DNA of 58,158 bases, from NCBI GenBank assembly GCA_948470905.1, contig CAOKQK010000010.1:1-58158 (forward strand), given 5' to 3'. Position numbers and translations under genes: made by a program. Below are positions 14,845-24,357 of this stretch, in pieces; within the stretch, counting starts at the first letter, position 1; the number at the start of each line of letters is the position of its first letter. The DNA is from an uncultured Lachnospiraceae bacterium (GTDB taxonomy: Bacteria; Bacillota; Clostridia; Lachnospirales; Lachnospiraceae). The notes beneath the pieces are model-generated. The model worked only from the letters and a program-made list of their open reading frames with translations. It was not told the origin of the DNA and did not search any database.

Positions 14845-17427
14845 CTACACCTCCTGTTCCAGCGACATATCGATCATCCTGTTAAACCTGTCGCAGGCGT
14901 CTATGCGCACCCGGACGGGCATGCCCAGCTTATAGCTTTTTCCGGTGGATTCCCCCACCATCTCGCACCTGTTCTGATCATAGTAAAAATAGTCCTCTGT
15001 CATCTTGGCGACATGTACCAGCCCTTCCACCGTGTTCGGCAGCTCCACGTAAATGCCCCATCCTGTGACGCCGGAGATCACCCCGTCAAAGCTCTCGCCC
15101 ACATGGGCCTCCATGTACTCCACCTTCTTGAGCTTATCTGTCTCCCGCTCCGCCTCCTCGGCGCGCCTCTCCGTCTCGGAGGAATGCTTTGCCACCTCCG
15201 GCAGGATTTCCCTGTAGTGTGCCGCCCTCTCCTCGTCCAGCCTTCCCCTGAGCTGATCCTTGATGATCCTGTGGATCTGCAGATCGGGATATCTCCTGAT
15301 GGGGGAGGTAAAATGGCAGTAATACTGGCAGGCAAGCCCGAAATGCCCTGTACACTCCACGCTGTACTTCGCCTGCTTCATGCTGCGCAGGGCAAGGCGG
15401 CTGATCATGGGCTCCTCCGGAGTTCCCGCGATCTTTGCCAGAAGCTTCTGAATCTCTTTGGGGTGGATTTCCTGGTCGGAAACCTTCGCCCCCGCCCTGC
15501 CGACAGATTTCATATAATAACCAAAATTGTTGATAAAGGCGGACAGCTTCCGGATACGCTCCGCGTCCGGCACATCGTGTACGCGGTACACAAAGGGAAG
15601 TTCCATCCAGTAAAAATGCTGCGCCACTGTCTCATTTGCCGCCAGCATGAAATCCTCAATGATATCAGTTGCCACGTTGCGCTCATAGGGCCTGATATCC
15701 GTGGGATGCCCGTCCTGATCCAGATATATTTTGCACTCCGGGAAATCAAAGTCAATGGAGCCGCGCTTCTTGCGCTTTCCCCGCAGAGCTGCCGCAAGCC
15801 GCTCCATATCCTGGAACATGGGCAGCAGTTCCCTGTACTGCCTGTATTCCTCCTGCTTTTCCACCAGCGTCTCATCTTCCAGCATATTTTTCACCGCCGT
15901 GTACGACATGCGCTTATCCACCCGTATCACCGACTCGCAGATCTCGTAATCCGTAATCTGCCCTGACAGTTCAACAGTCATCAGACAGCTCAGGGCAAGC
16001 CTGTCCTCCCCTGCGTTCAGGGAGCAGATGCCATTGGAGAGCGTATGGGGCAGCATGGGGATCACCCTGTCCACCAGATACACGCTGGTTCCCCTGTGAA
16101 ATGCCTCCCTGTCAAGGGCAGAATTCTCCTGCACATAATTCGTCACATCGGCAATATGGACTCCCAGATGGTACTTCTGCCCGTCAAAGCTCACGCTGAC
16201 AGCGTCGTCCAGATCCTTCGCGTCCTCGCCGTCGATAGTCACGCACAGAATATCCCGCAGGTCCCTGCGCCCTGCCCGGTCCGCCTCCGAAACCGGATGG
16301 GATACCCGCTCCGCCTGGTTCATGACCTTTTCGGAGAATTCCACAGGAAGCTCATATCCTCTCACAATTGACATGATATCCACGCCCGGATCGTTTATAT
16401 GCCCCAGGATCTCTATGACTCTGCCCTCAGGGTTCCTGTCCCGGCTTCTGTCTCCGTTCCTGCCCCCGTCTCCGTCTTGGCTTCTGTCTCCGCCCCTGTC
16501 ACGGCTCCTGCCCCCGTCTCCAGCTTGGCTTCTGTCTCCGCCCCTGTCACGGCATCCGTAGTCCGTCAGCTCCACCACGACCTTATGGCCGCTTACAGCG
16601 CCTTTGGAGCGCTCTTTTGGCACATAGATGTCCTGGGGCAGCTTTAAATTGTCAGGTATCACAAAGCCATAATTGTCCTTCGCCTGCTCATAGGTACCCA
16701 CCACCTGTGTGATGCCCCGGGCAATGATTTTGACAACCTGCGCCTCCTGCCTTTTCCCTTCCTTAGCCGGCAGCAGCGCCACCTCCACAGTATCTTTATG
16801 AAAGGCTCCTCCCGTCTTGTCCTCGGGAATATACAGATCCTCCTCCCGCCCTTCTATCTCCACGAATCCGAATCCTTTCGCATTGCTGATATAGGTTCCT
16901 GTCAGCACCCTGCCGTTCGATTTCATGTATTTTCCCCTGGAGGTGATCATCAGCTGCCCTTCCGCCAGAAGCTCCTGAAGGACCCTGCGCAGCTCATCCC
17001 TGTCCTCCTTCGCTACCTGAAGGAACATGGCAAGCTCCTTTTCCTTCATGGGGACATAGAGCGGATCCCTCACAAGGTCACAGATCACCTTCTTGCGCCT
17101 GTCGTTGCCATGAAGGCTCTGGCTTTCATAACCGGGCTGGACATCCGGCTGGTTTCTGCCTCCCATATTTTCTTTACTATGAAAGCTTGCGCTTTCATAG
17201 CAAGGATGGCCATCCGGCTGTTTCCTGCCGGGATTATGGACTGGTTTACTATATACGGCTTTCTTATTTTCCTTTTTATTCCTGATACTTTCGCTTCCTT
17301 CTTTCCCGTTTCTGACCTTTTTGTTTTCGGACTTTATACCCTTGGTCTTCCTGTCCCCAGCCTTTTTATTTTCGGCCTTTCTACTATTCTTTTCTCTCAT
17401 TTTGTTTTCTTTGTTCTTTTCTTTCAC
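14845..17427 (-). CDS. rnr: Ribonuclease R
   Basis: An 860-residue 3'-5' exoribonuclease of the RNB family, degrading structured RNA and working with tmRNA/SmpB. Cold-shock-like domains precede the RNB catalytic domain, where [14 protein letters not shown] supplies the metal-binding aspartates (about 400-415). [12 protein letters not shown] and a C-terminal S1 domain ([21 protein letters not shown]) follow. Odd features: a Lys/Asn/Arg-rich N-terminal tail of about 60 residues; a two-copy Pro/Tyr repeat (CYESASFHS and GYESQSLHG); and an insertion of Arg-Asp-Gly repeats (RDRGGDRSQ, about 297-335) between cold-shock and RNB domains. GTG start with GAGGG 12 bases upstream. It abuts smpB. Confidence 0.95.
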   Translation of the reverse strand: MKEKNKENKMREKNSRKAENKKAGDRKTKGIKSENKKVRNGKEGSESIRNKKENKKAVYSKPVHNPGRKQPDGHPCYESASFHSKENMGGRNQPDVQPGYESQSLHGNDRRKKVICDLVRDPLYVPMKEKELAMFLQVAKEDRDELRRVLQELLAEGQLMITSRGKYMKSNGRVLTGTYISNAKGFGFVEIEGREEDLYIPEDKTGGAFHKDTVEVALLPAKEGKRQEAQVVKIIARGITQVVGTYEQAKDNYGFVIPDNLKLPQDIYVPKERSKGAVSGHKVVVELTDYGCRDRGGDRSQAGDGGRSRDRGGDRSQDGDGGRNGDRSRDRNPEGRVIEILGHINDPGVDIMSIVRGYELPVEFSEKVMNQAERVSHPVSEADRAGRRDLRDILCVTIDGEDAKDLDDAVSVSFDGQKYHLGVHIADVTNYVQENSALDREAFHRGTSVYLVDRVIPMLPHTLSNGICSLNAGEDRLALSCLMTVELSGQITDYEICESVIRVDKRMSYTAVKNMLEDETLVEKQEEYRQYRELLPMFQDMERLAAALRGKRKKRGSIDFDFPECKIYLDQDGHPTDIRPYERNVATDIIEDFMLAANETVAQHFYWMELPFVYRVHDVPDAERIRKLSAFINNFGYYMKSVGRAGAKVSDQEIHPKEIQKLLAKIAGTPEEPMISRLALRSMKQAKYSVECTGHFGLACQYYCHFTSPIRRYPDLQIHRIIKDQLRGRLDEERAAHYREILPEVAKHSSETERRAEEAERETDKLKKVEYMEAHVGESFDGVISGVTGWGIYVELPNTVEGLVHVAKMTEDYFYYDQNRCEMVGESTGKSYKLGMPVRVRIDACDRFNRMIDMSLEQEV

Positions 17428-17555
17428 TCTGTTTTCTTACCCTCTTTAGAAACTTTTCATAAATATCTTTGCAGTTGACCCAGGATGAGTCCGCAAAGAC
17501 AAAAAAACTGCCACACGCAGCCTTAGCGGCAAATTTCACATACACAGCCCTGCAT

Positions 17556-17593
17556 AAAAAACAAAACACCCTTGTGTCAGCCACAAGAGTGTT
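17556..17593 (-). terminator. Intrinsic terminator after secG
   Basis: On the minus strand AACACTCTTGTG, loop GCTGA and CACAAGGGTGTT form a 12-bp stem, followed by TTGTTTTTT. It separates secG from rnr. Confidence 0.88.
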
Positions 17594-17607
17594 GTCTTAA
17601 GCATATC

Positions 17608-17847
17608 TCAAAATACATTCAGATTCAGTATAACCGCGATCACAACAAACAATACCGCCAAAACCTTTGTAATCTTCACAAGCATTCCCTCCATGGAACG
17701 CCCCTTGTTCTTATCCCAAAAGGTCTCCGCCGCACCGCTGATAGAACCAAGTCCCGCTGATTTACCTTCCTGCATCAGTACCAACACCACAAGCGCTATA
17801 CAGATCAATATAAAAACCACTGTGACAACAATCCTCAATGCTCCCAT
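17608..17847 (-). CDS. secG: Preprotein translocase subunit SecG
   Basis: A 79-residue membrane protein of the SecYEG channel. Two hydrophobic helices (about 4-24 and 57-77) flank the conserved loop QEGKSAGLGSISGAAETFWDKNKGRSMEG, where the QEGK-GLG and KGRS motifs mark SecG. GGAGGTG lies five bases before the ATG. A possible promoter (TTGACA 17906-17901, 17 bp, TTAAAA 17883-17878) lies upstream. The gene ends in its own terminator before rnr, so order secG-rnr-smpB-ssrA is conserved while transcription appears to be split. Confidence 0.95.
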   Translation of the reverse strand: MGALRIVVTVVFILICIALVVLVLMQEGKSAGLGSISGAAETFWDKNKGRSMEGMLVKITKVLAVLFVVIAVILNLNVF

Positions 17848-17877
17848 TTCACACCTCCAAATAATGCGAAGCTCTAT

Positions 17878-17906
17878 TTTTAACTTAAAGCCTTAAAATC
17901 TGTCAA
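17878..17906 (-). promoter_or_regulatory. Probable secG promoter
   Basis: TTGACA (17906-17901), 17-bp spacer, TTAAAA (17883-17878): a perfect -35 with a weak -10. Confidence 0.45.
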
Positions 17907-18038
17907 AAAATAATCTTTCAATTTGACTTTCTTGACAGCTCCTTATATTTGAAAATACCGCTCAATTTACGCCAAGCATGTTAAATAATACCATATCCTC
18001 CGCCAAAAAGCAAGTACATATTTTCATAACCATGTCAG

Positions 18039-18118
18039 CCGGTAACTATTCAGATAACAGTTCCGTGACCTGTCTGAACTGCTACACTATTCAGGCAACC
18101 GTTCAGTGGTCTGTCACC
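18039..18118. repeat. Palindromic dispersed repeat (GTAAC/AGTTC family)
   Basis: The outer GTAAC and GTTAC are complementary. Inside, AACAGTTCCGTGACCTGTCT is followed by GAACTGCTAC, another inverted pair, and a second partial copy CCGTTCAGTGGTCTGTC. Similar cores occur at 32780-32810 and 34589-34622, and the termini match the element at 1212-1373. Confidence 0.65.
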
Positions 18119-18134
18119 GTTACACAGCAGCGGT

Positions 18135-18509
18135 TTATACAGCCATGATCAAAAAAGATATCAATAAAAAGACAATACCCATGGCAATATAGGGCATAAA
18201 GGTCAGATTCTGCCTGCTCCGCTTCTCCTTTTTTCTGACGGTGTAATCATACAGATCCTTATATTTCCTGTTGCCGAAAATGGCGGAAAAACCGTAGCTT
18301 ATCGTGTCAAACGCCCCTGCGGACGCAATCCAGAGGAGCAGCCCGAAAAAGACGGACACGCCGCCTGCGGTGCTGAACGCGTCCACATAATATATCTTCA
18401 CGTCAAACCCTCTGGCAGACAGCACGATCAGCACAACAGCAATATTGATCACAAGCGCCGCAATATATCGCACCGGTGAATGAAATAAGCATCTTCTCCA
18501 AAAGCCCAT
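18135..18509 (-). CDS. DUF3899-like small membrane protein
   Basis: A 124-residue protein. Hydrophobic helices at about 15-33, 47-67 and 104-123 are separated by a short loop (KIYYVDAFSTAGG) and a basic cytoplasmic segment GNRKYKDLYDYTVRKKEKRSR. The DAFSTAG-x-GLL-S-GAFD-YG pattern and length fit the DUF3899 family (recognised from memory, moderate certainty); function unknown. Start follows the oppF-like stop by 2 bp, so it is the last gene of the peptide ABC operon. It could be an accessory subunit or a passenger. Confidence 0.7.
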   Translation of the reverse strand: MGFWRRCLFHSPVRYIAALVINIAVVLIVLSARGFDVKIYYVDAFSTAGGVSVFFGLLLWIASAGAFDTISYGFSAIFGNRKYKDLYDYTVRKKEKRSRQNLTFMPYIAMGIVFLLISFLIMAV

Positions 18510-18511
18510 AC

Positions 18512-19792
18512 CTAAGCCTTCAATTCCTCCTGATACCTCTCATACTCCGCATTGTTGCAGTAAACGAAATGATCCTCCCGCACTTCTCTCAATTCGGGCA
18601 TATCCCCGTGTTCATAGTCATGCACCTCCGCCGGATTGTAGAGGATACGCTGCCTTTTCTTCTCCGACTTCGGGTTGGGCTTAGGAATGGCAGAAAGGAG
18701 CGCCTTGGTATAGGGATGCAGGGGATGGGTGAAAAGCTCCGCGCTGGACGCTTTTTCAACCACCTTGCCATAATACATAACCACGATGGTGTCACAGAAA
18801 TACTTTACCACAGACAGGTCATGGGCAATAAATATGATAGAGAGGTTTAATTCCTCCTGCAGCTCGTTCAAAAGGTTGATCACCTGTGCCCTGATGGACA
18901 CATCCAGCGCCGAGATCGGCTCGTCACAGATCAAAAGCTTCGGATTCATGACAAGCGCTCTGGCAATACCGATCCTCTGCCTCTGGCCGCCGGAAAACTC
19001 ATGAGGATAACGCGAGGCATGTTCTTCCACCAGCCCTACCCTGTTGAGCATCTCCACAACCTTTTTGTGGTTTTCCTCCTTGTTGCGGAAGCCCTGGATC
19101 CGCAGCCCCTCCTGTATGATATCCTCCACAGTCATACGGGGATCCAGGGAGTCAACCGGATCCTGGAAGATCATCTGGATCTCGTTCAGCAGCTTCCTGC
19201 TGGTATGTGTATTATCATACTTTATCTGCCTGATCTTCTCCTGCTGTTCCTTCTTTATGCCTGCAACCCGCTCCCTGATCTCCGCAATTGCCTTCTCCGC
19301 CTCGCTGTTCAGCCTTGCCGTCCTTTCCTGATAACCGGTATTGTTCTTGTCGAGAGCGGCAATATCCTTCTCCAGCTTCTGCCTGATCTGTGCTATCTCC
19401 TCATCGCCCCGGATCTTTGACCATTTAATCTCCTTTTTGTTCCATCTCGTGCCGCCGCTGACCCGGACGCCCTTGTAATAGACAGCGCCGGAAGTGATAT
19501 CATAAAGGCGTATGATGCTGCGCCCGGTGGTAGTCTTGCCGCAGCCGCTCTCCCCCACGATGCCAAGGCACTCTCCCTCTTTGATGTCAAAGGAGACATT
19601 GGAGACTGCCTTTAACTTCTGGCGGTTCGGCCCCTTGCCAAAGAAAAAGAACTGTTTCAGATGCCTGACGGAAAGGATGACTCCCTCTTTCCGAAGCTCC
19701 GGCTTCTGTTTCACCTTCGGATTTATATTGTAATGGCTGTTGAATTCAGCCTCGCTGATCTTTCCTGCGCTATGGTTATTTGTCTCACTCAT
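18512..19792 (-). CDS. oppF: Peptide ABC transporter ATPase, OppF-like, with coiled-coil insertion
   Basis: A 426-residue ATPase powering import of peptides or similar ligands. ATG 19792 has GAGGAGGAC upstream and overlaps the end of the OppD-like gene by 8 bp. Walker A GESGCGKT (80-87), Q-loop MIFQDPVDSLDPR (about 207-219), signature FSGGQRQRIG, Walker B LLICDEPISALDV, H-loop FIAHDLSVV, and the C-terminal OppF extension HPYTKALLSAIP. Between about 126 and 195 a charged coiled-coil segment (EEIAQIRQKLEKDI ... IKKEQQEKIRQI) is inserted before the Q-loop. Ordinary OppF is about 310-330 residues and lacks it. Its partner OppD carries a longer insertion at a nearby position. Confidence 0.9.
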   Translation of the reverse strand: MSETNNHSAGKISEAEFNSHYNINPKVKQKPELRKEGVILSVRHLKQFFFFGKGPNRQKLKAVSNVSFDIKEGECLGIVGESGCGKTTTGRSIIRLYDITSGAVYYKGVRVSGGTRWNKKEIKWSKIRGDEEIAQIRQKLEKDIAALDKNNTGYQERTARLNSEAEKAIAEIRERVAGIKKEQQEKIRQIKYDNTHTSRKLLNEIQMIFQDPVDSLDPRMTVEDIIQEGLRIQGFRNKEENHKKVVEMLNRVGLVEEHASRYPHEFSGGQRQRIGIARALVMNPKLLICDEPISALDVSIRAQVINLLNELQEELNLSIIFIAHDLSVVKYFCDTIVVMYYGKVVEKASSAELFTHPLHPYTKALLSAIPKPNPKSEKKRQRILYNPAEVHDYEHGDMPELREVREDHFVYCNNAEYERYQEELKA

Positions 19793-21278
19793 CGCCTTTG
19801 TCCTCCTCAAGTGAAATTCGTATCCTCTCACTCACGATCTTCGGCATTTCAACCTTGGGTGCGTGGGGATCCAAAAGCCATGTAGCAGCATAGTGGGTAT
19901 CGCTGATCTTGAACATCGGCGGTTCTTCCCTGTAATCAATATTCATCGCATACCTGCTGCGCGCGGCAAAGGCATCTCCCTTGGGCGGATAGATCATGTT
20001 GGGCGGAGTGCCCGGGATGGCTTCCAGCTTCTCCTTGCTGTCCACATCAGGGATACTGGAGAGCAGCGCCCAGGTATATGGGTGCTTGGGATCGTAGAAA
20101 ATTTCCTCCGCTGTGCCATACTCAACAATCTTGCCGGCATACATGACCGCAACCCTGTCCGCCATATTTGCCACAACGCCAAGGTCATGGGTGATAAAGA
20201 TACAGGAGAGGTTCCTCTCCGCCTTGATCCGGTTGATCAGCTCAAGGATCTGTGCCTGGATCGTAACATCCAGAGCCGTGGTGGGCTCATCGCAGATCAG
20301 GATCTCCGGGGATGCCGTCAGTGCAATGGCAATGACGATACGCTGTCTCATACCTCCCGAAAACTCAAAAGGGAACTGCTTGAAACGTCTCTCCGGCTCC
20401 GGTATTCCCACCTCGCGCATGATCTCAAGCGCCCGCTTCTTTGCCTCTGCCTTGGTGATCTTGAGCTTGTTGGTAAATGCCAGCTTCTCCTCTTCAATCT
20501 CCTGGCTGATCTTTTTCTTCTGCTCTCCTGACGCAGCCGCAAGCTTCTTCTCAAGCTCCGCCAGCTTCGCCTTATACTCGGCTGTCACCTTCTCCTTATA
20601 TTCCTTTACCTGCTGTTTCGCTTTCTGCTCTGTCTGCTCCAGCACAGCCTTCAGTTCTTTTGCCCTCTGGGCATATTTCTCCCGGGTTTTCTTCTCAAAT
20701 TCCTTAAAGGCAAGCTTCTTTTCCTTAATGGCATTTCTGTCAGCAGCCCTTTCCTGGGCACTGGCATTTTCCTTGGCCTTCACCTCGGCAATATACGCCT
20801 CCAGCTTCTTTCTCTCGTTGGTGATCTCGATATTCATCTTAGCCAGCGTATTCTTGTACCGTATGAGATCATCGCTGATCAGGTCACTGTACATGATCTT
20901 AAGCTTGTCGGAATTGATCAGCATGGCCTCTGTGATCTGCTTGCCGATGCGGACTATGGGGTTTAGGGAGGAAAGCGGATCCTGGAAGATCATGCCGATC
21001 TTATGCCCCCGGATCTTATAAAATTCATCCTCTGAAACCTCCAGGAGGTTCTCCCCGCGGTACATGATATTTCCGCTCTCGATAATGGCGTTATTGGCAA
21101 GTATCCCCATGATCGCCTTTGATGTAACCGACTTTCCGGAGCCCGACTCCCCAACGATACAGAGAGTCTCCCCGCGGTTTAAGTCAAAGGAGATGTCACG
21201 GACCGCATGCAGGATACCGTTGTCTGTCTTAAAATTGATCGCTAGATTATTTACTGATAAAACCTTATCCTGTGGCAT
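19785..21278 (-). CDS. oppD: Peptide ABC transporter ATPase, OppD-like, with long coiled-coil insertion
   Basis: A 497-residue ATPase subunit, against about 330-350 usually. Walker A GESGSGKS (43-50), Q-loop MIFQDPLSSLNP (about 96-107), signature FSGGMRQR (306-313), Walker B ILICDEPTTALDV, H-loop FITHDLGVV, and the OppD C-terminal motif AIPGTPPNMIYPPKGDAFAARS (Fe-S-like cysteines absent). Residues about 125-275 are an almost continuous Lys/Glu/Ala coiled coil (EFEKKTREKYAQRAKELKAV ...) between the Q-loop and signature motif, in the helical subdomain. Its start abuts the oppC stop (TAA-ATG). With the matching insertion in OppF, the two could form a cytoplasmic stalk (inference). Confidence 0.92.
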   Translation of the reverse strand: MPQDKVLSVNNLAINFKTDNGILHAVRDISFDLNRGETLCIVGESGSGKSVTSKAIMGILANNAIIESGNIMYRGENLLEVSEDEFYKIRGHKIGMIFQDPLSSLNPIVRIGKQITEAMLINSDKLKIMYSDLISDDLIRYKNTLAKMNIEITNERKKLEAYIAEVKAKENASAQERAADRNAIKEKKLAFKEFEKKTREKYAQRAKELKAVLEQTEQKAKQQVKEYKEKVTAEYKAKLAELEKKLAAASGEQKKKISQEIEEEKLAFTNKLKITKAEAKKRALEIMREVGIPEPERRFKQFPFEFSGGMRQRIVIAIALTASPEILICDEPTTALDVTIQAQILELINRIKAERNLSCIFITHDLGVVANMADRVAVMYAGKIVEYGTAEEIFYDPKHPYTWALLSSIPDVDSKEKLEAIPGTPPNMIYPPKGDAFAARSRYAMNIDYREEPPMFKISDTHYAATWLLDPHAPKVEMPKIVSERIRISLEEDKGDE

Positions 21279-23192
21279 TTATTCACTTCCTTTCAGAGCA
21301 GGGTTAAACGCATCCCTCAGTCCGTTTCCGAACAGGTTGAATGAGATCATCATCAGTGCCATAATGACCGCCGGGAAAATTACCAGGTTGGGATAAATTC
21401 CCAGATACGGCTGGTTATTCGACATCATAACGCCAAAGGACTGCTTTCCCTGTAGCCCAAGGTTCAGGTACGCCAGCGACGCCTCCGAAAAGATACTGCT
21501 GGGGATCATCAATACACTGGAGGTGATGATCGTCCCCATGGAGTTGGGCAGGATATGCTTAAAGATCAGCCGGATATCCGACGAACCCAGAGTCCTTGAG
21601 GCAAGCACATACTCCCGCCCCTTAAAGCGGTAGAACTGCGAACGGGTCCTGTGCGCAGTCCCGATCCACCCTGTCAGGCAAAGCGCCAGCACAAAGGTCA
21701 GGAAATTGTTGCCCAGATGCAGGATGCACAGGGTCATGATCACGATCCAGGGCACGCCTCCCAGAATCTCCGTAAAACGCTCCATCCAAATATCCACATT
21801 TCCGCCAAAATACCCGGAGACAGAACCCCAGATCAGACCGAAGGAAAAACAGAACGCCGCCGTACAAAGCCCCAGGATCAGCGATGTCCGAAGCCCTGCA
21901 AAAGAGCGCTTGAAGGTATCAAAACCGGACGAGTCTGTCCCGAACAGGAATTTCGGCATCTGGTCATAGCCCAGCTTCTTATACCCGTATCCCCTTGCGG
22001 TGATACTGGAAAGCTTCTTGGTAACGCCCATCAATGTCTGGCTCTCCACCACGTCTATGGGACAGTCATCCGTAAGCTTTACAAAAGACTCCGGACCCAC
22101 CTTGTAATCGTAGGTGCAGTACCCTGCCTCGATCCAGCCGTTCAGCTCCGTGGCAGAATATGTGACCAGATCCGCATCATCATAGACCAACGCATAAGTA
22201 TCAATGGTATAATCACAGTAATAGATCAGGGAGTCATGGATTCCCTTACGTCCCGTACAGGACCAGTAGGACAGAGAATTCCTGTCATTGATATTGACAA
22301 ACGCCGTGGCATCCGTGAAAGAGACTGCCGCGATATCCTCCCCGTTACCCACCGTCTCATCCGCGCTTATGACAGCGCTCTCCACCAGCACATACTGGAA
22401 ATTGGACGCCGCCGACCTCACTTCAAAGACGATCTGCGCCCGCAGGGAGTCGTGCCCTGCCGCCCTCAGCGCCTCGCTTATACTCACGGAAAGAGGGCTG
22501 TAATCCCGGGAAAAATCCCGGAGCATAATGACCTCATCGCCCGACTTTAAATAAACCGCATATTCACCCTGCTCCGAGCTGCTGACGCCATCCTCGTCGC
22601 CGAAGACAACATCCAGCCTGTAATTGCCCTTCACATCAAATTTCACAGCCTGAGACAGCATAAGCGTATTCTTATTTTCCACTGCCGCATCCGTGGCAAC
22701 CACCACCATGCCGCCCTCGCCGTAAGGACTCGCCGAATCGATCAGCGTGGGTTCCTCGTCCACAGTGATCTTCACAATTGCAGACTTCACAGAATCCACG
22801 GAATATTTCCCAGAGATGGCAGGAATCTCATTTTCCCTGTCATATATTACCCGCTTCGTGCTCCTGGTGCCGTCCCAGAAGCCCGTTCCCGCCTCAAACA
22901 GCTTCGGCGCCAGAAAAGCCTCCGGAGTGCTCACCTGCGTGATATTATAGGGCGAGAGCATCGGCACCAATATGGTCAGGAGCACCAGGATACCCAGTAT
23001 GATGCCGCCTACGACGGAAGCCTTATTCTTGCAGAACCGCCTGAGGGCATCCTTAAAAAAGGTCGTTGGCTTTGTGTCAAGCTTTTTGTCCGTGACCCTC
23101 TTGTCCTTCTGGATCAGGACAAAATCATCCTCCCGGAAAGCAATTTCTTTTCGGAATGTCTCTCTTCCATTTGTATCAGTTGTATCAGCCAT
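21279..23192 (-). CDS. oppC: Peptide ABC transporter permease, OppC-like, with large extracellular domain
   Basis: A 637-residue permease, about twice the usual OppC length. A charged N-terminal tail of about 55 residues and TM1 (IILGILVLLTILVPML, about 63-80) come first. An extracytoplasmic domain of about 330 residues follows (about 85-415), rich in beta-type sequence (GNYRLDVVFGDEDGV ... YAVYLKSGDEVIMLRDF). The normal OppC core follows: GTDSSGFDTFKRSFAGLRTSLILG, several helices, and the EAA loop EYVLASRTLGSSDIRLIFKHILPN. The inserted domain sits where ordinary OppC has only a short loop and faces the solute-binding protein. Start overlaps the OppB stop by one base (TAATG). Confidence 0.9.
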   Translation of the reverse strand: MADTTDTNGRETFRKEIAFREDDFVLIQKDKRVTDKKLDTKPTTFFKDALRRFCKNKASVVGGIILGILVLLTILVPMLSPYNITQVSTPEAFLAPKLFEAGTGFWDGTRSTKRVIYDRENEIPAISGKYSVDSVKSAIVKITVDEEPTLIDSASPYGEGGMVVVATDAAVENKNTLMLSQAVKFDVKGNYRLDVVFGDEDGVSSSEQGEYAVYLKSGDEVIMLRDFSRDYSPLSVSISEALRAAGHDSLRAQIVFEVRSAASNFQYVLVESAVISADETVGNGEDIAAVSFTDATAFVNINDRNSLSYWSCTGRKGIHDSLIYYCDYTIDTYALVYDDADLVTYSATELNGWIEAGYCTYDYKVGPESFVKLTDDCPIDVVESQTLMGVTKKLSSITARGYGYKKLGYDQMPKFLFGTDSSGFDTFKRSFAGLRTSLILGLCTAAFCFSFGLIWGSVSGYFGGNVDIWMERFTEILGGVPWIVIMTLCILHLGNNFLTFVLALCLTGWIGTAHRTRSQFYRFKGREYVLASRTLGSSDIRLIFKHILPNSMGTIITSSVLMIPSSIFSEASLAYLNLGLQGKQSFGVMMSNNQPYLGIYPNLVIFPAVIMALMMISFNLFGNGLRDAFNPALKGSE

Positions 23193-24229
23193 TATTTCTT
23201 TGCCCCCATTCTGATCCTAGGATCGATAAAACCATAGGAAAGATCCAGCAGGATGCCTGCCAGAAGACCCAGCGTAGTAAAGATAGCCATATCCACGAAC
23301 AAAAGGTCATAATCCTTGTAATTCAGCGCCAAGATAAATAATTTCCCGATTCCGGGTATCGAATAGAGCTGCTCTAAGATCATGGAGCCTCCAAGAATAC
23401 CGATAAACTCCGCCAGGATGGAAGGGAAGATCGGCACCATGGCATTCTTCATCGCGTGGCGCACGATAGCCTGGCTCCTGGTAAGCCCCTTGGTGCGCGC
23501 CAACAGCAGGTAATCACTCTCCATGACCTCACACAGCTCCGCCCTCACGAAACGGCAGTAACCGCAGACAGAGCCAAACGACAGGCAGAATACAGGCACT
23601 ATGTATCCTTTCACCTTCATGGCCAGAGAAGCCGAATCCGTAGGCCAGGTGGTCGGCAGCCAGCCCAGGTTATAACAGAATATCCTGAGCACAAAAGAGA
23701 TCAAAACAAAGCTTGGTATTGATATAAAGACCATGACCAACGTAGATATCGTATGGTCTGTCATTGTATTCTTTTTCAAAGCTGCCCATATACCGAGCAG
23801 GATCCCGATCGGCACCGAAAAGATAACCGATATGATATTCAGCCGGATGGAATATCCGATACGCGAACCGATAATGACCGAGGCGGAGACATTCGGCTGG
23901 AACGTCTTGCTGTAGCCCCAATCCCATTTTGTGATAATATTTCCCAGCCACCTTACATACTGCAGCATGACCGGTACCTGATAATAATATTTGGCGCGCC
24001 CAAACTCCGTGGGAGTCTTATAGATGCACTCGCCAAGATCTGTCCTCTCATAGTCAAACCGATAGACATATCCCAGAGAAAGCTGCTTGTCAAAATACGC
24101 GATCTGCTGGGCATCTCCCCCAATAGGCCGCTGAAACGGAAGAAGTTTTACTAATATAAAGGTCAATGAAAGTATTATAAAGGCTGTCATCAGTGCCAGC
24201 CCAATCCTCTTTACAACATATTTTGCCAT
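23192..24229 (-). CDS. oppB: Peptide ABC transporter permease, OppB-like
   Basis: A 345-residue membrane permease. TM1 near 10-30 (IGLALMTAFIILSLTFILVKLLP); a loop with GDAQQIAYFDKQLSLGYVYRFDYE that is longer than in many OppB proteins; then the helical core with SVIFSVPIGILLGIWAALKK and the EAA motif VMESDYLLLARTKGLTRSQAI. Ends in FIDPRIRMGAKK. GGGGTG lies before the ATG at 24229. A 36-base hairpin separates it from the solute-binding gene upstream, a common way to hold the SBP mRNA at higher level than the membrane subunits. Confidence 0.93.
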   Translation of the reverse strand: MAKYVVKRIGLALMTAFIILSLTFILVKLLPFQRPIGGDAQQIAYFDKQLSLGYVYRFDYERTDLGECIYKTPTEFGRAKYYYQVPVMLQYVRWLGNIITKWDWGYSKTFQPNVSASVIIGSRIGYSIRLNIISVIFSVPIGILLGIWAALKKNTMTDHTISTLVMVFISIPSFVLISFVLRIFCYNLGWLPTTWPTDSASLAMKVKGYIVPVFCLSFGSVCGYCRFVRAELCEVMESDYLLLARTKGLTRSQAIVRHAMKNAMVPIFPSILAEFIGILGGSMILEQLYSIPGIGKLFILALNYKDYDLLFVDMAIFTTLGLLAGILLDLSYGFIDPRIRMGAKK

Positions 24230-24312
24230 ATTTCACCCCTTATCCCCAAATGGCGCTTTTGCCTCGTTGCACTTTGTGTCCGCAGAAGTTCATTCGTTTA
24301 AAATATGCCTGA

Positions 24313-24348
24313 AAGGCAATGCAGCCGACAAACCGGCCGCACTGCCTT
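24313..24348 (-). promoter_or_regulatory. Stable intercistronic hairpin after the solute-binding gene
   Basis: On the minus strand AAGGCAGTGCGGCCG, a 6-nt loop and CGGCTGCATTGCCTT form a 15-bp stem with few mismatches. No T run follows, so it more likely stabilises the upstream mRNA or causes partial termination than acts as a full terminator. Confidence 0.65.
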
Positions 24349-24357
24349 CAAGCCAGA

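Noticed and set aside
17848-18134. tRNA or small RNA gene
   Set aside because: Contains only a possible secG promoter and palindromic repeats; no cloverleaf with T-loop.
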